16,084 nucleotides of DNA, taken from NCBI GenBank assembly GCA_016190245.1, contig JACPQY010000044.1, forward strand, positions 1-16,084, given 5' to 3'. Made by a program: the position numbers and the translations under genes. The stretch comes from Nitrospirota bacterium (GTDB lineage Bacteria > JACPQY01). Positions within the stretch are counted from its first letter, which is position 1. The number at the start of each line of letters is the position of its first letter. The notes below the pieces were generated by a model. That model made no database searches. It was not told where the DNA came from and saw only the letters and a list, made by a program, of their open reading frames with translations. Shown one piece after another: positions 1 through 8,190 of this stretch.

Positions 1-1
1 G

Positions 2-163
2 ACGTTCAACGAGGCTCTGGTGCGCGCGTCCAATGCCACGGTTAGCGATCCCGGCAACCCGAACGCCATCCCCCTCGATCAGGCGAACAGCCTGATCTGC
101 GGGGGGGCCAACGTGATGAACACGATCCCCCTGCCCACCCCGCCCATGGGTACGCGACCGTAG
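2..163 (+). CDS. C-terminal end of an unidentified protein (partial)
   Basis: A reading frame is open from the left edge and ends at TAG 161-163, giving 53 residues that finish in a Pro/Thr-rich tail (PLPTPPMGTRP). The third codon positions are strongly G/C, as in the real genes here, so it is probably the end of a true gene that starts before the window. The visible part is rich in Asn, Pro and Ala and contains one Cys. It has no motif I recognise. It converges on the helicase gene, whose stop lies 44 bases away. A run of seven G at 101-107 falls inside it. No function is assigned. Confidence 0.5.
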   Translation, partial: TFNEALVRASNATVSDPGNPNAIPLDQANSLICGGANVMNTIPLPTPPMGTRP

Positions 164-206
164 GGCACGGGCGAGCAGCAAGTCGGGGCGGGCTCCGGAC
201 AGGCCC

Positions 207-2153
207 TTACGGGGACAGGCCGGCGCCCGCCGCCTCCTCCTCCATCCCCGCGAGCAGCTCCGCCCGGGCGTCCACCACGCCGCGTGAGATCCGCTCAATG
301 GCCGTTCGGATGCGGGCGCGAAGCGGTGCTTCCCGGCAGGCCGCTTCAAGATCGCGCAGCATCTGGACCGTGAGACGAAACGATCGGACGAGGTCCCCCG
401 GATCGCGCGGCGCCCGGGCCACCGCCTGACCGAAGTCGCCTGTCGTCATCCATGCATAGAGCGCCGGTCCCAGATCGAAGCAGACACGGTGAGTCGGCGG
501 GAAGATCCTGAGGGAATTCTCCACCCGGCGCAGGTCCTCCACGATCTGCCACACCGCCCTGAACTCGCGCCGGAACGGCATCCCCCCCGGAACGTGGAGC
601 CGGGTGCCCTCATCATCTCCTTCGTAGGAGATCGCGTTGAGGGCCAGGGCCGTTTCTTCCACCGAGAGATTCCGGAGCTGGCCCTGCCAGTAGGCCTCGG
701 CCACAGGCAACTCGAATCCGTACAGGGACGACGCGAACCGACCCTTGTCGGTCAGCTCGGTGCCGCTGACATAGCCCATGGATTCCAGCAGCCGCAACTT
801 CTGCCTCAACTCGCGCTCCACCCACGCCAGGTCCTTCTTCGTGCTCCCATCGAACTGCGAGAAAGAGCTCTCGATGATGGCGAACAGGCGCTCACCAAGG
901 GTCTCGTAGAGGTGGAGGATGGTCCCGTACGAGAGCCGGAAGCGGCTCTGAATGGGCTCCGGCTCGCCCTCCACGAGGTTTTCCAGAACATCGCGGTGAA
1001 GGTAGATGCCCTCCGGTGGGAGGACGACAAAGCCACGCACATCGAGGCCGCGGCGCCCCGCGCGGCCGGCCATCTGCTGAAACTCGCGCACTTTCAGTAA
1101 CCGATCCATTTTGAAGAGCGAGCGGAAAACGACCGTTTTGGCCGGCATGTGCACGCCCATGGCAAAGGTTTCGGTGGCGAACAGAACGCGCACGAGTCCG
1201 GTCGAGAAGAGCCGCTCGACCACCTCTTTTTCGGCCGGGAGGAGGCCCGCGTGGTGGTACGCCATGCCCCGGGCCAGCGCTCCACGCATCTGGGGGGACT
1301 CGCGGACGGAGAACTGCTCGCACAGCCGACCGTACTCCTCCAGCAGGTTGCGTGCGACGCCCCGTCCCATGTCCGGCATGCGCTTCCCGCTTGCCAGAAA
1401 CTCGACGTCCCGCCGGCTCAGGCAGAAGAACAGCGCCGGAAGCCGGTCCGCCTCTTCGAGATCGAGGATCAACCGCGCCTCCCAGAATTTCTTCTTCTTC
1501 GTGAATCGGATGAGGTGGCGTCCCACACGCCCGATATCGGTCAGACCCATGGTCGGCACATACACGTGGGCCTCGAGCGGAACCGGGCGCTCGTTCTCCT
1601 CCACCACAACGAGGTCGTCCTCCGGGCGGATCCCGCAGAGCCAGGATGCCATCGCGCCGAGGTTCGAGACCGTGGCGCTCAGGCAGACCACGCGGATCGA
1701 GGCCGGGGCCAGGATGAGACACTCCTCCCACACCGTGCCCCGCTCGCGATCGTCCAGGTAGTGGATCTCGTCCATGACGAGGCAGGCCACATTGTCGAGG
1801 AAGTCCCCCTTGCTCCCTTCGGTGCCATCGGCCTCGAGGAGCGCGTTGCGGAAGATCTCCGTCGTCATGATGAGGATGGAGGCATCCGAGTGGAGGGAGA
1901 CATCGCCCGTCACGATGCCCACGCGTCCCGGCCAGCGGCCGGAAAACTCCCGGAACTTCTGGTTGCTCAACGCCTTCACGGGGGCCGTGTAGATCCCTCG
2001 CTTGCCCGAGCTCAGGCAGGATTCGAGGGCGTACTCCGCGATGAGGGTCTTCCCGGACCCCGTCGGGGCCGCCACGAGGACGGAACGCCCCTGGCCCAAC
2101 GCGCGCACCGCCTCCTCCTGGAAGCGGTCAAGGACGACGCCTGAGTATTCCAC
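207..2153 (-). CDS. Ski2-like DExH-box RNA/DNA helicase
   Basis: This 648-residue superfamily 2 helicase should use ATP to unwind or remodel nucleic acid, probably RNA, in the cytoplasm. Motifs in order are APTGSGKT (Walker A, 29-36), TAPVKALSNQKF (Ia, 56-67), DEIH (Walker B, 128-131), SAT (III, 159-161), HHAGLLP (300-306), ATETFAMGVHMPAKTVVF (V, 326-343) and QMAGRAGRRG (VI, 360-369). The HHAGLLP block and the AGRAGRRG form are typical of the Ski2/Mtr4/HelY branch. The remaining 270 residues should hold a winged-helix region and a short helical C-terminus. It is shorter than the roughly 900-residue HelY-type proteins, so the full DSHCT domain may be absent. The start is GTG at 2151-2153, because an in-frame TAA lies at 2163-2165 and leaves no room upstream. 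No clear Shine-Dalgarno is seen. The exact substrate is unknown. Confidence 0.93.
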   Translation of the reverse strand: MEYSGVVLDRFQEEAVRALGQGRSVLVAAPTGSGKTLIAEYALESCLSSGKRGIYTAPVKALSNQKFREFSGRWPGRVGIVTGDVSLHSDASILIMTTEIFRNALLEADGTEGSKGDFLDNVACLVMDEIHYLDDRERGTVWEECLILAPASIRVVCLSATVSNLGAMASWLCGIRPEDDLVVVEENERPVPLEAHVYVPTMGLTDIGRVGRHLIRFTKKKKFWEARLILDLEEADRLPALFFCLSRRDVEFLASGKRMPDMGRGVARNLLEEYGRLCEQFSVRESPQMRGALARGMAYHHAGLLPAEKEVVERLFSTGLVRVLFATETFAMGVHMPAKTVVFRSLFKMDRLLKVREFQQMAGRAGRRGLDVRGFVVLPPEGIYLHRDVLENLVEGEPEPIQSRFRLSYGTILHLYETLGERLFAIIESSFSQFDGSTKKDLAWVERELRQKLRLLESMGYVSGTELTDKGRFASSLYGFELPVAEAYWQGQLRNLSVEETALALNAISYEGDDEGTRLHVPGGMPFRREFRAVWQIVEDLRRVENSLRIFPPTHRVCFDLGPALYAWMTTGDFGQAVARAPRDPGDLVRSFRLTVQMLRDLEAACREAPLRARIRTAIERISRGVVDARAELLAGMEEEAAGAGLSP

Positions 2154-2162
2154 CGTTGCGAC

Positions 2163-2282
2163 TTATCCCGTCCGGTTCCCGGCTACGTCGAAGATCTCCG
2201 CGACTGCGCTTCGCATGGCGGAGAGGGAGGCATCCTTCGCCCGCTGTCCTGCGGCTCCAGCATCCCCAAGGCAGACGCGCAT
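2163..2282 (-). CDS. Possible small ORF between tRNA-Ser and helicase
   Basis: An ATG at 2280-2282 opens a 39-codon frame ending at TAA 2163-2165, nine bases before the helicase start. The predicted peptide is Ala-rich and ends AEIFDVAGNRTG. The frame stays open upstream of the ATG to near the tRNA, and third positions are moderately G/C-rich. It has no good ribosome site and no recognised domain. It may be a real small leader gene cotranscribed with the helicase, or simply open sequence in a GC-rich spacer. Confidence 0.2.
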   Translation of the reverse strand: MRVCLGDAGAAGQRAKDASLSAMRSAVAEIFDVAGNRTG

Positions 2283-2320
2283 CTTCTCGCGGCCCTCTCC
2301 GGACAACCTCGAGCCATCCA

Positions 2321-2345
2321 GGCCCTCGGCACTTCTGCGAGGGCC
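2321..2345 (-). terminator. Strong GC hairpin just downstream of tRNA-Ser
   Basis: GGCCCTCG and CGAGGGCC form a perfect 8-bp stem around a 9-base loop. The hairpin starts 14 bases beyond the tRNA 3' end on the transcribed strand. No T-run follows, so it is not a standard intrinsic terminator. It could act as a pause or factor-dependent end, or mark the tRNA 3' processing region. Confidence 0.35.
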
Positions 2346-2358
2346 GTACTTCCTTGTA

Positions 2359-2445
2359 CGGAGAGGGAGGGATTCGAACCCCCGCCCGCCTTTCGACGGG
2401 GCCCGCTTTCAAGGCGGGTGCTTTCGGCCGCTCAGCCACCTCTCC
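2359..2445 (-). tRNA. tRNA-Ser (anticodon UGA)
   Basis: Read on the minus strand, the acceptor stem GGAGAGG pairs with CCTCTCC, followed by discriminator G. The anticodon stem CCCGC/GCGGG encloses the loop CTTGAAA with anticodon TGA (2409-2411), which reads UCA-type serine codons. A long variable arm, CCCGTC-GAAA-GGCGGG, marks a class II tRNA, as expected for Ser. The T-arm is GGGGG-TTCGAAT-CCCTC. Total length is 87 nt. The 3' CCA is not encoded. It lies 77 bases after the aminotransferase stop. A weak -10-like TACACT is seen upstream, without a convincing -35, so it could have its own promoter or be read through from the operon. Confidence 0.97.
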
Positions 2446-2522
2446 AAGACTTGTTGCCAACGTGTTCACGCTTGTGCTCCGTAGTGTAGCCTATCCTTCC
2501 GCGGCCCGCCTGCTCCGGGTGG

Positions 2523-3707
2523 TCAGCGGCCAAGGCAGGTTTCAAACACATCCAGGATGGTTTCAAGGTCTTGCGGACGCAAGTAGGGATGAGTGGGAAG
2601 GGTGAGCACCAGCGGCGCCACCCCCTCGGCATGTGGCAGGGAGCGCCCCTCCCCCGCTTCGGGGTAAACTTGGTGAACCGCCTTGGGATACATCACAGCG
2701 GAATCGATGCCGCGCGCAAAGAGATTGGACTGTACACGCGCGAGGACGGCGGACGATTCGAAGATCACGGGCAGGCGGTTGAACACCGGGTAGGCGCCCT
2801 CGGGGACGCGCGGCAGACGCAAGCCGGGGAGGCGGCGGAGCCAGTCGTTGAGATAGCGCCCCGTGAGTCCCCTTCGATAGTTGATCGGCTCGAATCGAGG
2901 CCAGAGCTCGAGAAGAAGGCTCGCCTGGAGGGGGCGCAGCCGCGAGAAGACCAGGTCGGCGTGCGGCGCGACAAGCTTGTACCGGTGCACGAGGGGGAAG
3001 AATGCCCCGTACCACCGGGGTCGCATCGCGAGCATGTAGAGAGGGAGGACAAGAGGCCACAGCCCATGCCGCGCGGTCGGCATGGAATGGAGCGCGGCCT
3101 CCTCGCTCCGCAGCATCTCCGAAAGGCGTTCGTCGCTCGTGACGGCCGCCCCCCCCCCGTAGGCGGAAACGTTTTTCCCTCGATCGAAGCTGACGAAACC
3201 CGCCTCGCCCACGTGAGGCACCGGCCGATCGCCCAGCCTGCCCCCGAGTGCCTGTGCCACATCCTCGATCAAGACGGCCCCCACGCGCCTGGCCCTTGCC
3301 GCCACCTCCTCCAGTGGCTGGGGAATGCCGAAGAGGTGAACAGCAATCACGGCGAGCGTGCTCTCTCCCACAACCCGGTCCAGGTCGCCCATTTGGAACC
3401 CGAGGGTCTCGGGGTCAATGTCGCACAGGCGCGATGTCAGACCGGCTTTCTTGACGACCAGATGGAGGCTGGGGACGCCATAGGCCGGAAGGACGACTTC
3501 CGTACGGTCCGGCTTGAACTGGCGGAGCGCCCGCAGCAGCATCCAGAGGGCGGTGCTGCCCGACCCCGCTAGGAAGGCGTGACGTTGCCGGGTTTCGGCG
3601 GCCACCACCGTCCGCAGGGCATCGGCACGGTGGGGCCCGCTCGTGCGCCAAGCCCGCCGGATGTCGCCCCATCGGATGGGCACGGCCGTCACGGGAACCC
3701 TGCGCAT
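2523..3707 (-). CDS. DegT/DnrJ/EryC1/StrS-family PLP aminotransferase
   Basis: This 394-residue fold-type I PLP enzyme most likely transaminates a nucleotide-linked keto-sugar (usually from glutamate) to make an amino sugar for surface polysaccharide. Visible features are GSGSTAL near 48 (phosphate contact), IEDVAQALGG near 148 with the Asp that holds the PLP pyridine nitrogen, and SFDRGKN, whose Lys at about 178 should form the Schiff base. The following SAYGGGAAVTSD matches the family. Length is normal. The start is chosen as ATG 3705-3707 because a GGAG lies 8 bases upstream. GTG at 3711-3713, overlapping the preceding stop as GTGA, would add two residues but sits only 2 bases from the GGAG. 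It is the last gene of the polysaccharide operon. The sugar substrate cannot be told from sequence. Confidence 0.92.
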   Translation of the reverse strand: MRRVPVTAVPIRWGDIRRAWRTSGPHRADALRTVVAAETRQRHAFLAGSGSTALWMLLRALRQFKPDRTEVVLPAYGVPSLHLVVKKAGLTSRLCDIDPETLGFQMGDLDRVVGESTLAVIAVHLFGIPQPLEEVAARARRVGAVLIEDVAQALGGRLGDRPVPHVGEAGFVSFDRGKNVSAYGGGAAVTSDERLSEMLRSEEAALHSMPTARHGLWPLVLPLYMLAMRPRWYGAFFPLVHRYKLVAPHADLVFSRLRPLQASLLLELWPRFEPINYRRGLTGRYLNDWLRRLPGLRLPRVPEGAYPVFNRLPVIFESSAVLARVQSNLFARGIDSAVMYPKAVHQVYPEAGEGRSLPHAEGVAPLVLTLPTHPYLRPQDLETILDVFETCLGR

Positions 3708-3709
3708 GC

Positions 3710-4864
3710 TCACCGCTCCGCAGGAGTCGAACGCCGTTGGGAAAGGAGCTCCACGCAGGCCTGATACACCCGCTCCTCCTCAACGCGTTTCAGGCAGATG
3801 AGGTTCTCGTCGCCCGGATTGGGACACACCCTGTGCTCACAGGGAGCGCAGGGCACGGGGGTGTGCATCACCCGATAGTGTTCCCTGTTCCGCTGCGGTC
3901 CATAGCGCGTCACCTGCCCGGGCCCGAACAGGAACACGCCCGGCGTGCCCACCGCAACGGCCATGTGCATCGGCCCCGAGTCGTTGGCCAGGACAAGAGC
4001 CGCGTTCTTCAGCACCTCCCAGAGAACGCCCAGGCTGGTCCGCCCGATCAGATCGATGGGACTCAGGGCCGGCGCAAGCTCAACGAGGCGAGCGCCCAAG
4101 CCATGTTCGGCAGGTCCCCCCACGAGGACGGGGCGTATGGGCAGGCTTTCGCGGAGTCGGGTGAGCACACGCGCGAAGCGGTCGGTCGGCCAGCGGCGGC
4201 TTTCCCAGCCTGACCCGAGCCCGACAACGACCGGGATTTCGCTCGTCCTGATCGGGCCCAGGAGCACCCCGGCCTCGTGCCGGTCAGCCGGGGTGACGGC
4301 GATTTCGGGGGGGGCCTCGTCGATCGTGACCCCCAGGGCTCGGGCCAAGTCCTCGTCGTAAGCGAGATCGGCGCGCTCGGCGACATAGGTCTCGGGCACG
4401 GAGATGTTGAAAAACTCTCCGAGCCCATCGGTGTTCCGCCCCGCCCTCAGTCGTGCCCTCAGCGCCGCGAACAGGCTTCGGATGAACAGGGCGCCCCTCG
4501 CCGTGGCAAGCGTCCTCATGTTCACCGCGAGGCCGGGGCGCCGATGCCGGAGCCGCCACACCACGGCCAGCCAAGCTCGCGGCCGCGAGACGGGCACGCT
4601 GAGGATCTCGTCCGCCACCCCAAGGCCCTGCACCACCTGCGCCCCTCGCGAGTGGGCCACGAACGTGATGTGGGCTTTCCGGAAGTGGTTCCGCATGGAG
4701 CGCAGGACCGGTGTGGAGAGCAGAACGTCACCCATACCCCCCAGGTTCACGATGACGATCTCGCGGACGGTCTGGGGGTCGAGAGGGGGAAACTTGGACG
4801 TGTTCAGGCGCCCGGGTTCTGCTACCGGCGCGCTCTCCCTTTCACCGGCGGCCGCCGCTCTCAC
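3710..4864 (-). CDS. Glycosyltransferase family 9 (heptosyltransferase-like)
   Basis: This 384-residue GT-B-fold enzyme should transfer a sugar, classically ADP-heptose, onto LPS core or a similar surface glycan at the cytoplasmic face. The N-terminal domain begins with IVIVNLGGMGDVLLSTPVL (36-54), the GT9 signature. The C-terminal donor domain has VVVGLGSGWESRRWP (212-226) and NDSGPMHMAVAVGTP (294-308). The tail carries the cysteine-rich CAPC...CPNP...CLKRV pattern common in heptosyltransferases. The start is taken as GTG 4862-4864, which overlaps the preceding TGA as GTGA. The frame is open further upstream but runs antiframe over the epimerase gene there. The first 30 residues before the signature are Ala/Pro-rich and may be partly untranslated. 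It sits third in the operon, translationally coupled to both neighbours. The acceptor is unknown. Confidence 0.9.
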   Translation of the reverse strand: MRAAAAGERESAPVAEPGRLNTSKFPPLDPQTVREIVIVNLGGMGDVLLSTPVLRSMRNHFRKAHITFVAHSRGAQVVQGLGVADEILSVPVSRPRAWLAVVWRLRHRRPGLAVNMRTLATARGALFIRSLFAALRARLRAGRNTDGLGEFFNISVPETYVAERADLAYDEDLARALGVTIDEAPPEIAVTPADRHEAGVLLGPIRTSEIPVVVGLGSGWESRRWPTDRFARVLTRLRESLPIRPVLVGGPAEHGLGARLVELAPALSPIDLIGRTSLGVLWEVLKNAALVLANDSGPMHMAVAVGTPGVFLFGPGQVTRYGPQRNREHYRVMHTPVPCAPCEHRVCPNPGDENLICLKRVEEERVYQACVELLSQRRSTPAER

Positions 4865-5793
4865 GCGTTGTGGTAGGGACCGGGCCGGAGCATCGCGTAG
4901 CTCCTCAGCAGCTCCTCGATCCCCTGCTGAAGCGTGCGCCGGGCGACGAAGCCGGCCCGCCGGAGTTTCTCGTTGGAGACGATGTAGTTTCGGCGATCTG
5001 GGTCTGAACCCACCTCGGCGAAGTGCACGTAAAGATCCGGAATGTAGGTCTTCACAAGCCGGACAAGCTCCTCCTTGCTCATGTTCGCCTCGTCCGCCCC
5101 GACGTTGTAGACCTCCCCTCCCATCTCTCGCGCGTGGCGGATGCAGTGGACGAAGCAGTCGGCGGCGTCCTCGATGTGGAGAAAGTTCCGCTTGAAATCC
5201 TTCTCGAACACGACGAGGAAGCGATCCCTCAGTGCCCGATAGACGAAGTCGTTCACCAGCAGGTCGAGCCGGAGCCTGGGCGAGGGGCCAAAGACGGTGG
5301 CGAGCCTGAGCACGACGACGTTCGGCGTGGCGCGCAGGATCCGCTCCGCTTCGACCTTGGTCCGCCCGTAGAGCGAAACCGGGGAGAGCTCCGTCTCTTC
5401 CGTGCACAGCACCTGGCCCGTGGTCGCGCCGTATCCGCTGTTGGTCATAGGGAAAATGACGAACTGGTCGGGCCGCCGCAGCCGGTTGAGGAGCGCGATG
5501 GCGTCTACGTTCACCTCGCGGGCGAGCCGCGGGGCCCGCTCGCACGCTTTCTGGCCGACGATCGCCGCCAGCGGCAGCAGGACATCGGCCTCTTCAACAA
5601 GAGATCGCATGACCCCTTCCTCGCGGACGTCGCCCAGGACGAAGCGGAAACCGGGACGGGCTGCGCAGGCCGCGGGACCGCTCTGGCCGTACAGGAGGTT
5701 GTCCACCACGGTCACGCTCCAGCCCTGATCGAGGATCCGGGGCGTCAGCACCGAACCGATGTACCCCCCCCCGCCCGTCAGAAGTAGTCGCAA
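4861..5793 (-). CDS. NAD-dependent epimerase/dehydratase (extended SDR, nucleotide-sugar enzyme)
   Basis: This 310-residue extended short-chain dehydrogenase is expected to epimerise, dehydrate or reduce a nucleotide sugar. It has the dinucleotide-binding loop LLLTGGGGYIGS (3-14), Asp31 at the end of beta-2 (VTVVDN, favouring NAD), MTNSGYG (116-122) carrying the catalytic Ser/Thr, and SLYGRTK (140-146) with Tyr142 and Lys146. KRNFLHIEDAA (201-211) and YNVG (229-232) are also family features. No in-frame ATG or GTG exists near the conserved start, so TTG 5791-5793 is chosen; it leads straight into the first beta strand. GAGG lies about 15 bases upstream, rather far. The gene follows the Wzz/BY-kinase gene after 137 bases and overlaps the next gene as GTGA. 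A run of nine G encodes the glycine loop. Which sugar it acts on is not clear. Confidence 0.9.
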   Translation of the reverse strand: MRLLLTGGGGYIGSVLTPRILDQGWSVTVVDNLLYGQSGPAACAARPGFRFVLGDVREEGVMRSLVEEADVLLPLAAIVGQKACERAPRLAREVNVDAIALLNRLRRPDQFVIFPMTNSGYGATTGQVLCTEETELSPVSLYGRTKVEAERILRATPNVVVLRLATVFGPSPRLRLDLLVNDFVYRALRDRFLVVFEKDFKRNFLHIEDAADCFVHCIRHAREMGGEVYNVGADEANMSKEELVRLVKTYIPDLYVHFAEVGSDPDRRNYIVSNEKLRRAGFVARRTLQQGIEELLRSYAMLRPGPYHNA

Positions 5794-5930
5794 GTTTGGG
5801 GAGACAATCCTCAGTACCGCACCAGATGGAGGGGTACCCGTTTCCGGTGGACCGGGACCATCGAGTCGCGCCGGCGTATCAGCGGACTGCGCGGCAGCCG
5901 AGAGAAACTCACGCTCATTCGGCGCGGCAC

Positions 5931-8153
5931 TCAGCTCCGGAGTTGCGCCCGATCGCGGGCCGCCCGGATGTAGTCCTTCAGGCGCTTCACGGTGCCCGCC
6001 AGTCCCGTGCTCACCTTCTGGGGTTTGCCGCCATATACGTAGCTGTACGTGCCCCGGCCCAAGCGGTAGCGGTAGGCCGGGTAGAGGCCGCCGATCCGGA
6101 AGTCCACGTCGTTGAGCACGACGCCCACCGCCTTGCTCCCGACCTTCTCGATTCCCTCCACGGCGCGTCGCACGAGTTGCCGGCTGGTCTTGCCCCACCG
6201 GTAGACGAGAACCACCCCGTCCGTTGCGGGCGCAATAATGGTGGCATCCGAGACCGGCAGGATCGGCGGGCAGTCCACGAGGATCATGTCGAACTTGGTA
6301 CGAAGCTCGTCCAGCACCCCGCTTCGGACGAACGTGCCCAGTACGTCGGGCGGGTTGAGCGGCGTGGCGCCGGCCGGGATCACCCAGAGATTCTCGAACC
6401 CGGGCGTGAGCTTGAGGAAATCGAGGCTGAACTCGGAGAGCATCAGATCCGTTACATCCCGGATCACATCCTGGAGGGGCGCGGTTCCATGGACGAGTTC
6501 CACGAGGCCCGGCTGGGACGGCATTTTGAGGACATTGCGATAAACGGGTCGCCTCGTGTTTCCCTCGATCACCAGGGTGCGCGTGCCTCCTTGGGCGAAG
6601 GAAAGGGCGAGGTTGAGGATGGTGGTGGACTTCCCCTCCTGCGGCATGGCGCTGGTCACGGCGTAGGCCTTGCCCTTTTCGCCTCCCTTGGAGAGGTGCA
6701 TCCGCAACGCCCGGTAGCTCTCCGCCATGACCGACTTGGGTTGGAGATGGGTGACGAGGCGCAACACTTCCTCGCCCAGACCGTCCACGGCTTCTTTCAG
6801 CGAAGGCGCGAGCTCGGCCTGAATGTCGGTCAACTCGTGGTGCGGGATCACGCCCAGCACGGGCAATCCCAGGTACTTTTCAACCTCCTCTATGGTCACC
6901 AGGGAGAAATCCAGGCTCTCTTGAACGAACGCCAGCCCCACCCCAAGCACGAGCATCAGGACAACGACGACCAGCATCGCGCCCCACGACCTCTGCACAA
7001 TCGGGTCGCGCGGCGTGATGGCAGGCTGGACGATCCGGATGTCTTCCCCTCGCACGGTCGCCTGCAGTCGGAGCTCCTGGTATTTTTCCTCCAGGGACTC
7101 GAGGATCCTTTGAACAATTTCGATCCCCCGGGTCATGCGGGAAATCTCCACCTGGTGCTTGAGCGCGGCACGGTGTTTTTCATCCAGTTCGATCACCTTG
7201 CGATAGATCTCCTCTAGCTGCGCCGTCCACTGGTCTCTTATCCTCCCCCCTTGGCGGATCAGGTCCTGACTCAGCGTCTCGAGTTGGAACTCGACCTCTC
7301 TCATCGCCGGATGCTGCGAGGTGAAGGTGGTGGCCATGATCCGCTGATCCGCCGCCACCTCGGTCCATTTCACGTAGACGTTGTTGAAGGCGTTGCCGAC
7401 CTCGTGTTCGTTGAAGGGCGAGACGGCATCCCCTTGCTGCATGGAAGGGCTCCGCAACCGATCGAGAAATGCCTCCATGTTGCGCAGCTTGGTTTCGAGC
7501 ACCGCCCGCTCCTCCATGAGGGCCTCGAAGCGCTGGAGGTAGAGTTGGGTCTCCAGCGGCAGGTCGACGATGTTGTTCTCCTCCTTGAACCGCATCATGG
7601 CCTGTTCCGCGCGGGAGAGGCTGTCGATGAGCGTGCCCCGCTGCGTCTCGACGAACTTCCCCGCCTCCTGGTGCTTGGCTTCCGTGGCATCCCGGCTGTA
7701 GTCGCGGTACTCTTCGGCCACGGCCTGAGCCAACTCCCGTGCCGCCACCGGGTCCGCGGCGCGGGCCCAGATATCCAAGATGGTGGTCTCTTCCCGCACC
7801 TGGGCGCGGACGTCGCCCTGGAGTCCGCGCACCATGCGTACGTAGTCCTCATTCAGCAGGATCTGGTCCTCCGTCATCTCCTCCGGCACGAGTCCGAGGC
7901 GACGGGCCACGCGGGCGAGCACGGGGAAGCTTGTTATGATCGTGGTCTCCGTGGCCATCCGCCCGCGCGTGGCCACGAGGGAGTACATCTCGCGGAACGT
8001 CGTCTCGCGCTTGATCTCGATGCTCGCCTGGGCCTCGTAGACGGGCTGCTTGTCCTTCACCATCAGGTAGCCGGCAAACATCCCCACGACAAACGTGGTT
8101 AGGATGACCAGCTTGCGCCTCCGGATGACGCGGAGGACGTCGGACAGGTCCAT
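5931..8153 (-). CDS. Wzz/GumC chain-length determinant fused to BY-kinase (Wzc-like co-polymerase)
   Basis: This 740-residue inner-membrane protein should control chain length and export of surface polysaccharide. It has an N-terminal Wzz domain with TM1 at about 15-33, a long periplasmic part with coiled coils near 155-235 and 290-370, a Pro-containing stretch (PAITPRDP, 377-384) and TM2 at about 391-411. The cytoplasmic kinase domain has Walker A SAMPQEGKST (501-510, Lys508) and Walker B MILVDCPP (623-630). It ends with a tyrosine cluster (Y691, Y694, Y696, Y703, Y705, Y707) typical of autophosphorylation sites. The Walker A' block reads LVIEGNTRRP (527-536), so the usual two Asp are Glu530 and Asn532. 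The start is ATG 8151-8153, with AAGGG 3 bases upstream and a promoter 38-66 bases upstream. The open frame extends 24 codons further but crosses that promoter. It is the first gene of the operon. Confidence 0.95.
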   Translation of the reverse strand: MDLSDVLRVIRRRKLVILTTFVVGMFAGYLMVKDKQPVYEAQASIEIKRETTFREMYSLVATRGRMATETTIITSFPVLARVARRLGLVPEEMTEDQILLNEDYVRMVRGLQGDVRAQVREETTILDIWARAADPVAARELAQAVAEEYRDYSRDATEAKHQEAGKFVETQRGTLIDSLSRAEQAMMRFKEENNIVDLPLETQLYLQRFEALMEERAVLETKLRNMEAFLDRLRSPSMQQGDAVSPFNEHEVGNAFNNVYVKWTEVAADQRIMATTFTSQHPAMREVEFQLETLSQDLIRQGGRIRDQWTAQLEEIYRKVIELDEKHRAALKHQVEISRMTRGIEIVQRILESLEEKYQELRLQATVRGEDIRIVQPAITPRDPIVQRSWGAMLVVVVLMLVLGVGLAFVQESLDFSLVTIEEVEKYLGLPVLGVIPHHELTDIQAELAPSLKEAVDGLGEEVLRLVTHLQPKSVMAESYRALRMHLSKGGEKGKAYAVTSAMPQEGKSTTILNLALSFAQGGTRTLVIEGNTRRPVYRNVLKMPSQPGLVELVHGTAPLQDVIRDVTDLMLSEFSLDFLKLTPGFENLWVIPAGATPLNPPDVLGTFVRSGVLDELRTKFDMILVDCPPILPVSDATIIAPATDGVVLVYRWGKTSRQLVRRAVEGIEKVGSKAVGVVLNDVDFRIGGLYPAYRYRLGRGTYSYVYGGKPQKVSTGLAGTVKRLKDYIRAARDRAQLRS

Positions 8154-8190
8154 CTGCCCTTCGGGTTTTCGCTGCTCCACCGCCTTGTAG

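Noticed and set aside
489-2144. Long open frames on the plus strand opposite the helicase gene
   Set aside because: They have no domain pattern and simply mirror a GC-rich gene; the minus-strand frame shows every helicase motif.
2359-2445. tRNA-Ser as an integration site for a mobile element
   Set aside because: No integrase, no repeat of the tRNA 3' end and no compositional break were seen on either side.
5811-5918. A 35-codon basic peptide frame (minus) between the Wzz/BY-kinase and epimerase genes
   Set aside because: It has a good ATG, but no Shine-Dalgarno and no coding bias beyond background. It could be a leader peptide but cannot be supported.
5796-7217. A 473-codon plus-strand frame over the Wzz/BY-kinase gene
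   Set aside because: It is a His/Gln/Asp-rich shadow of the real minus-strand gene and has no recognised domain.
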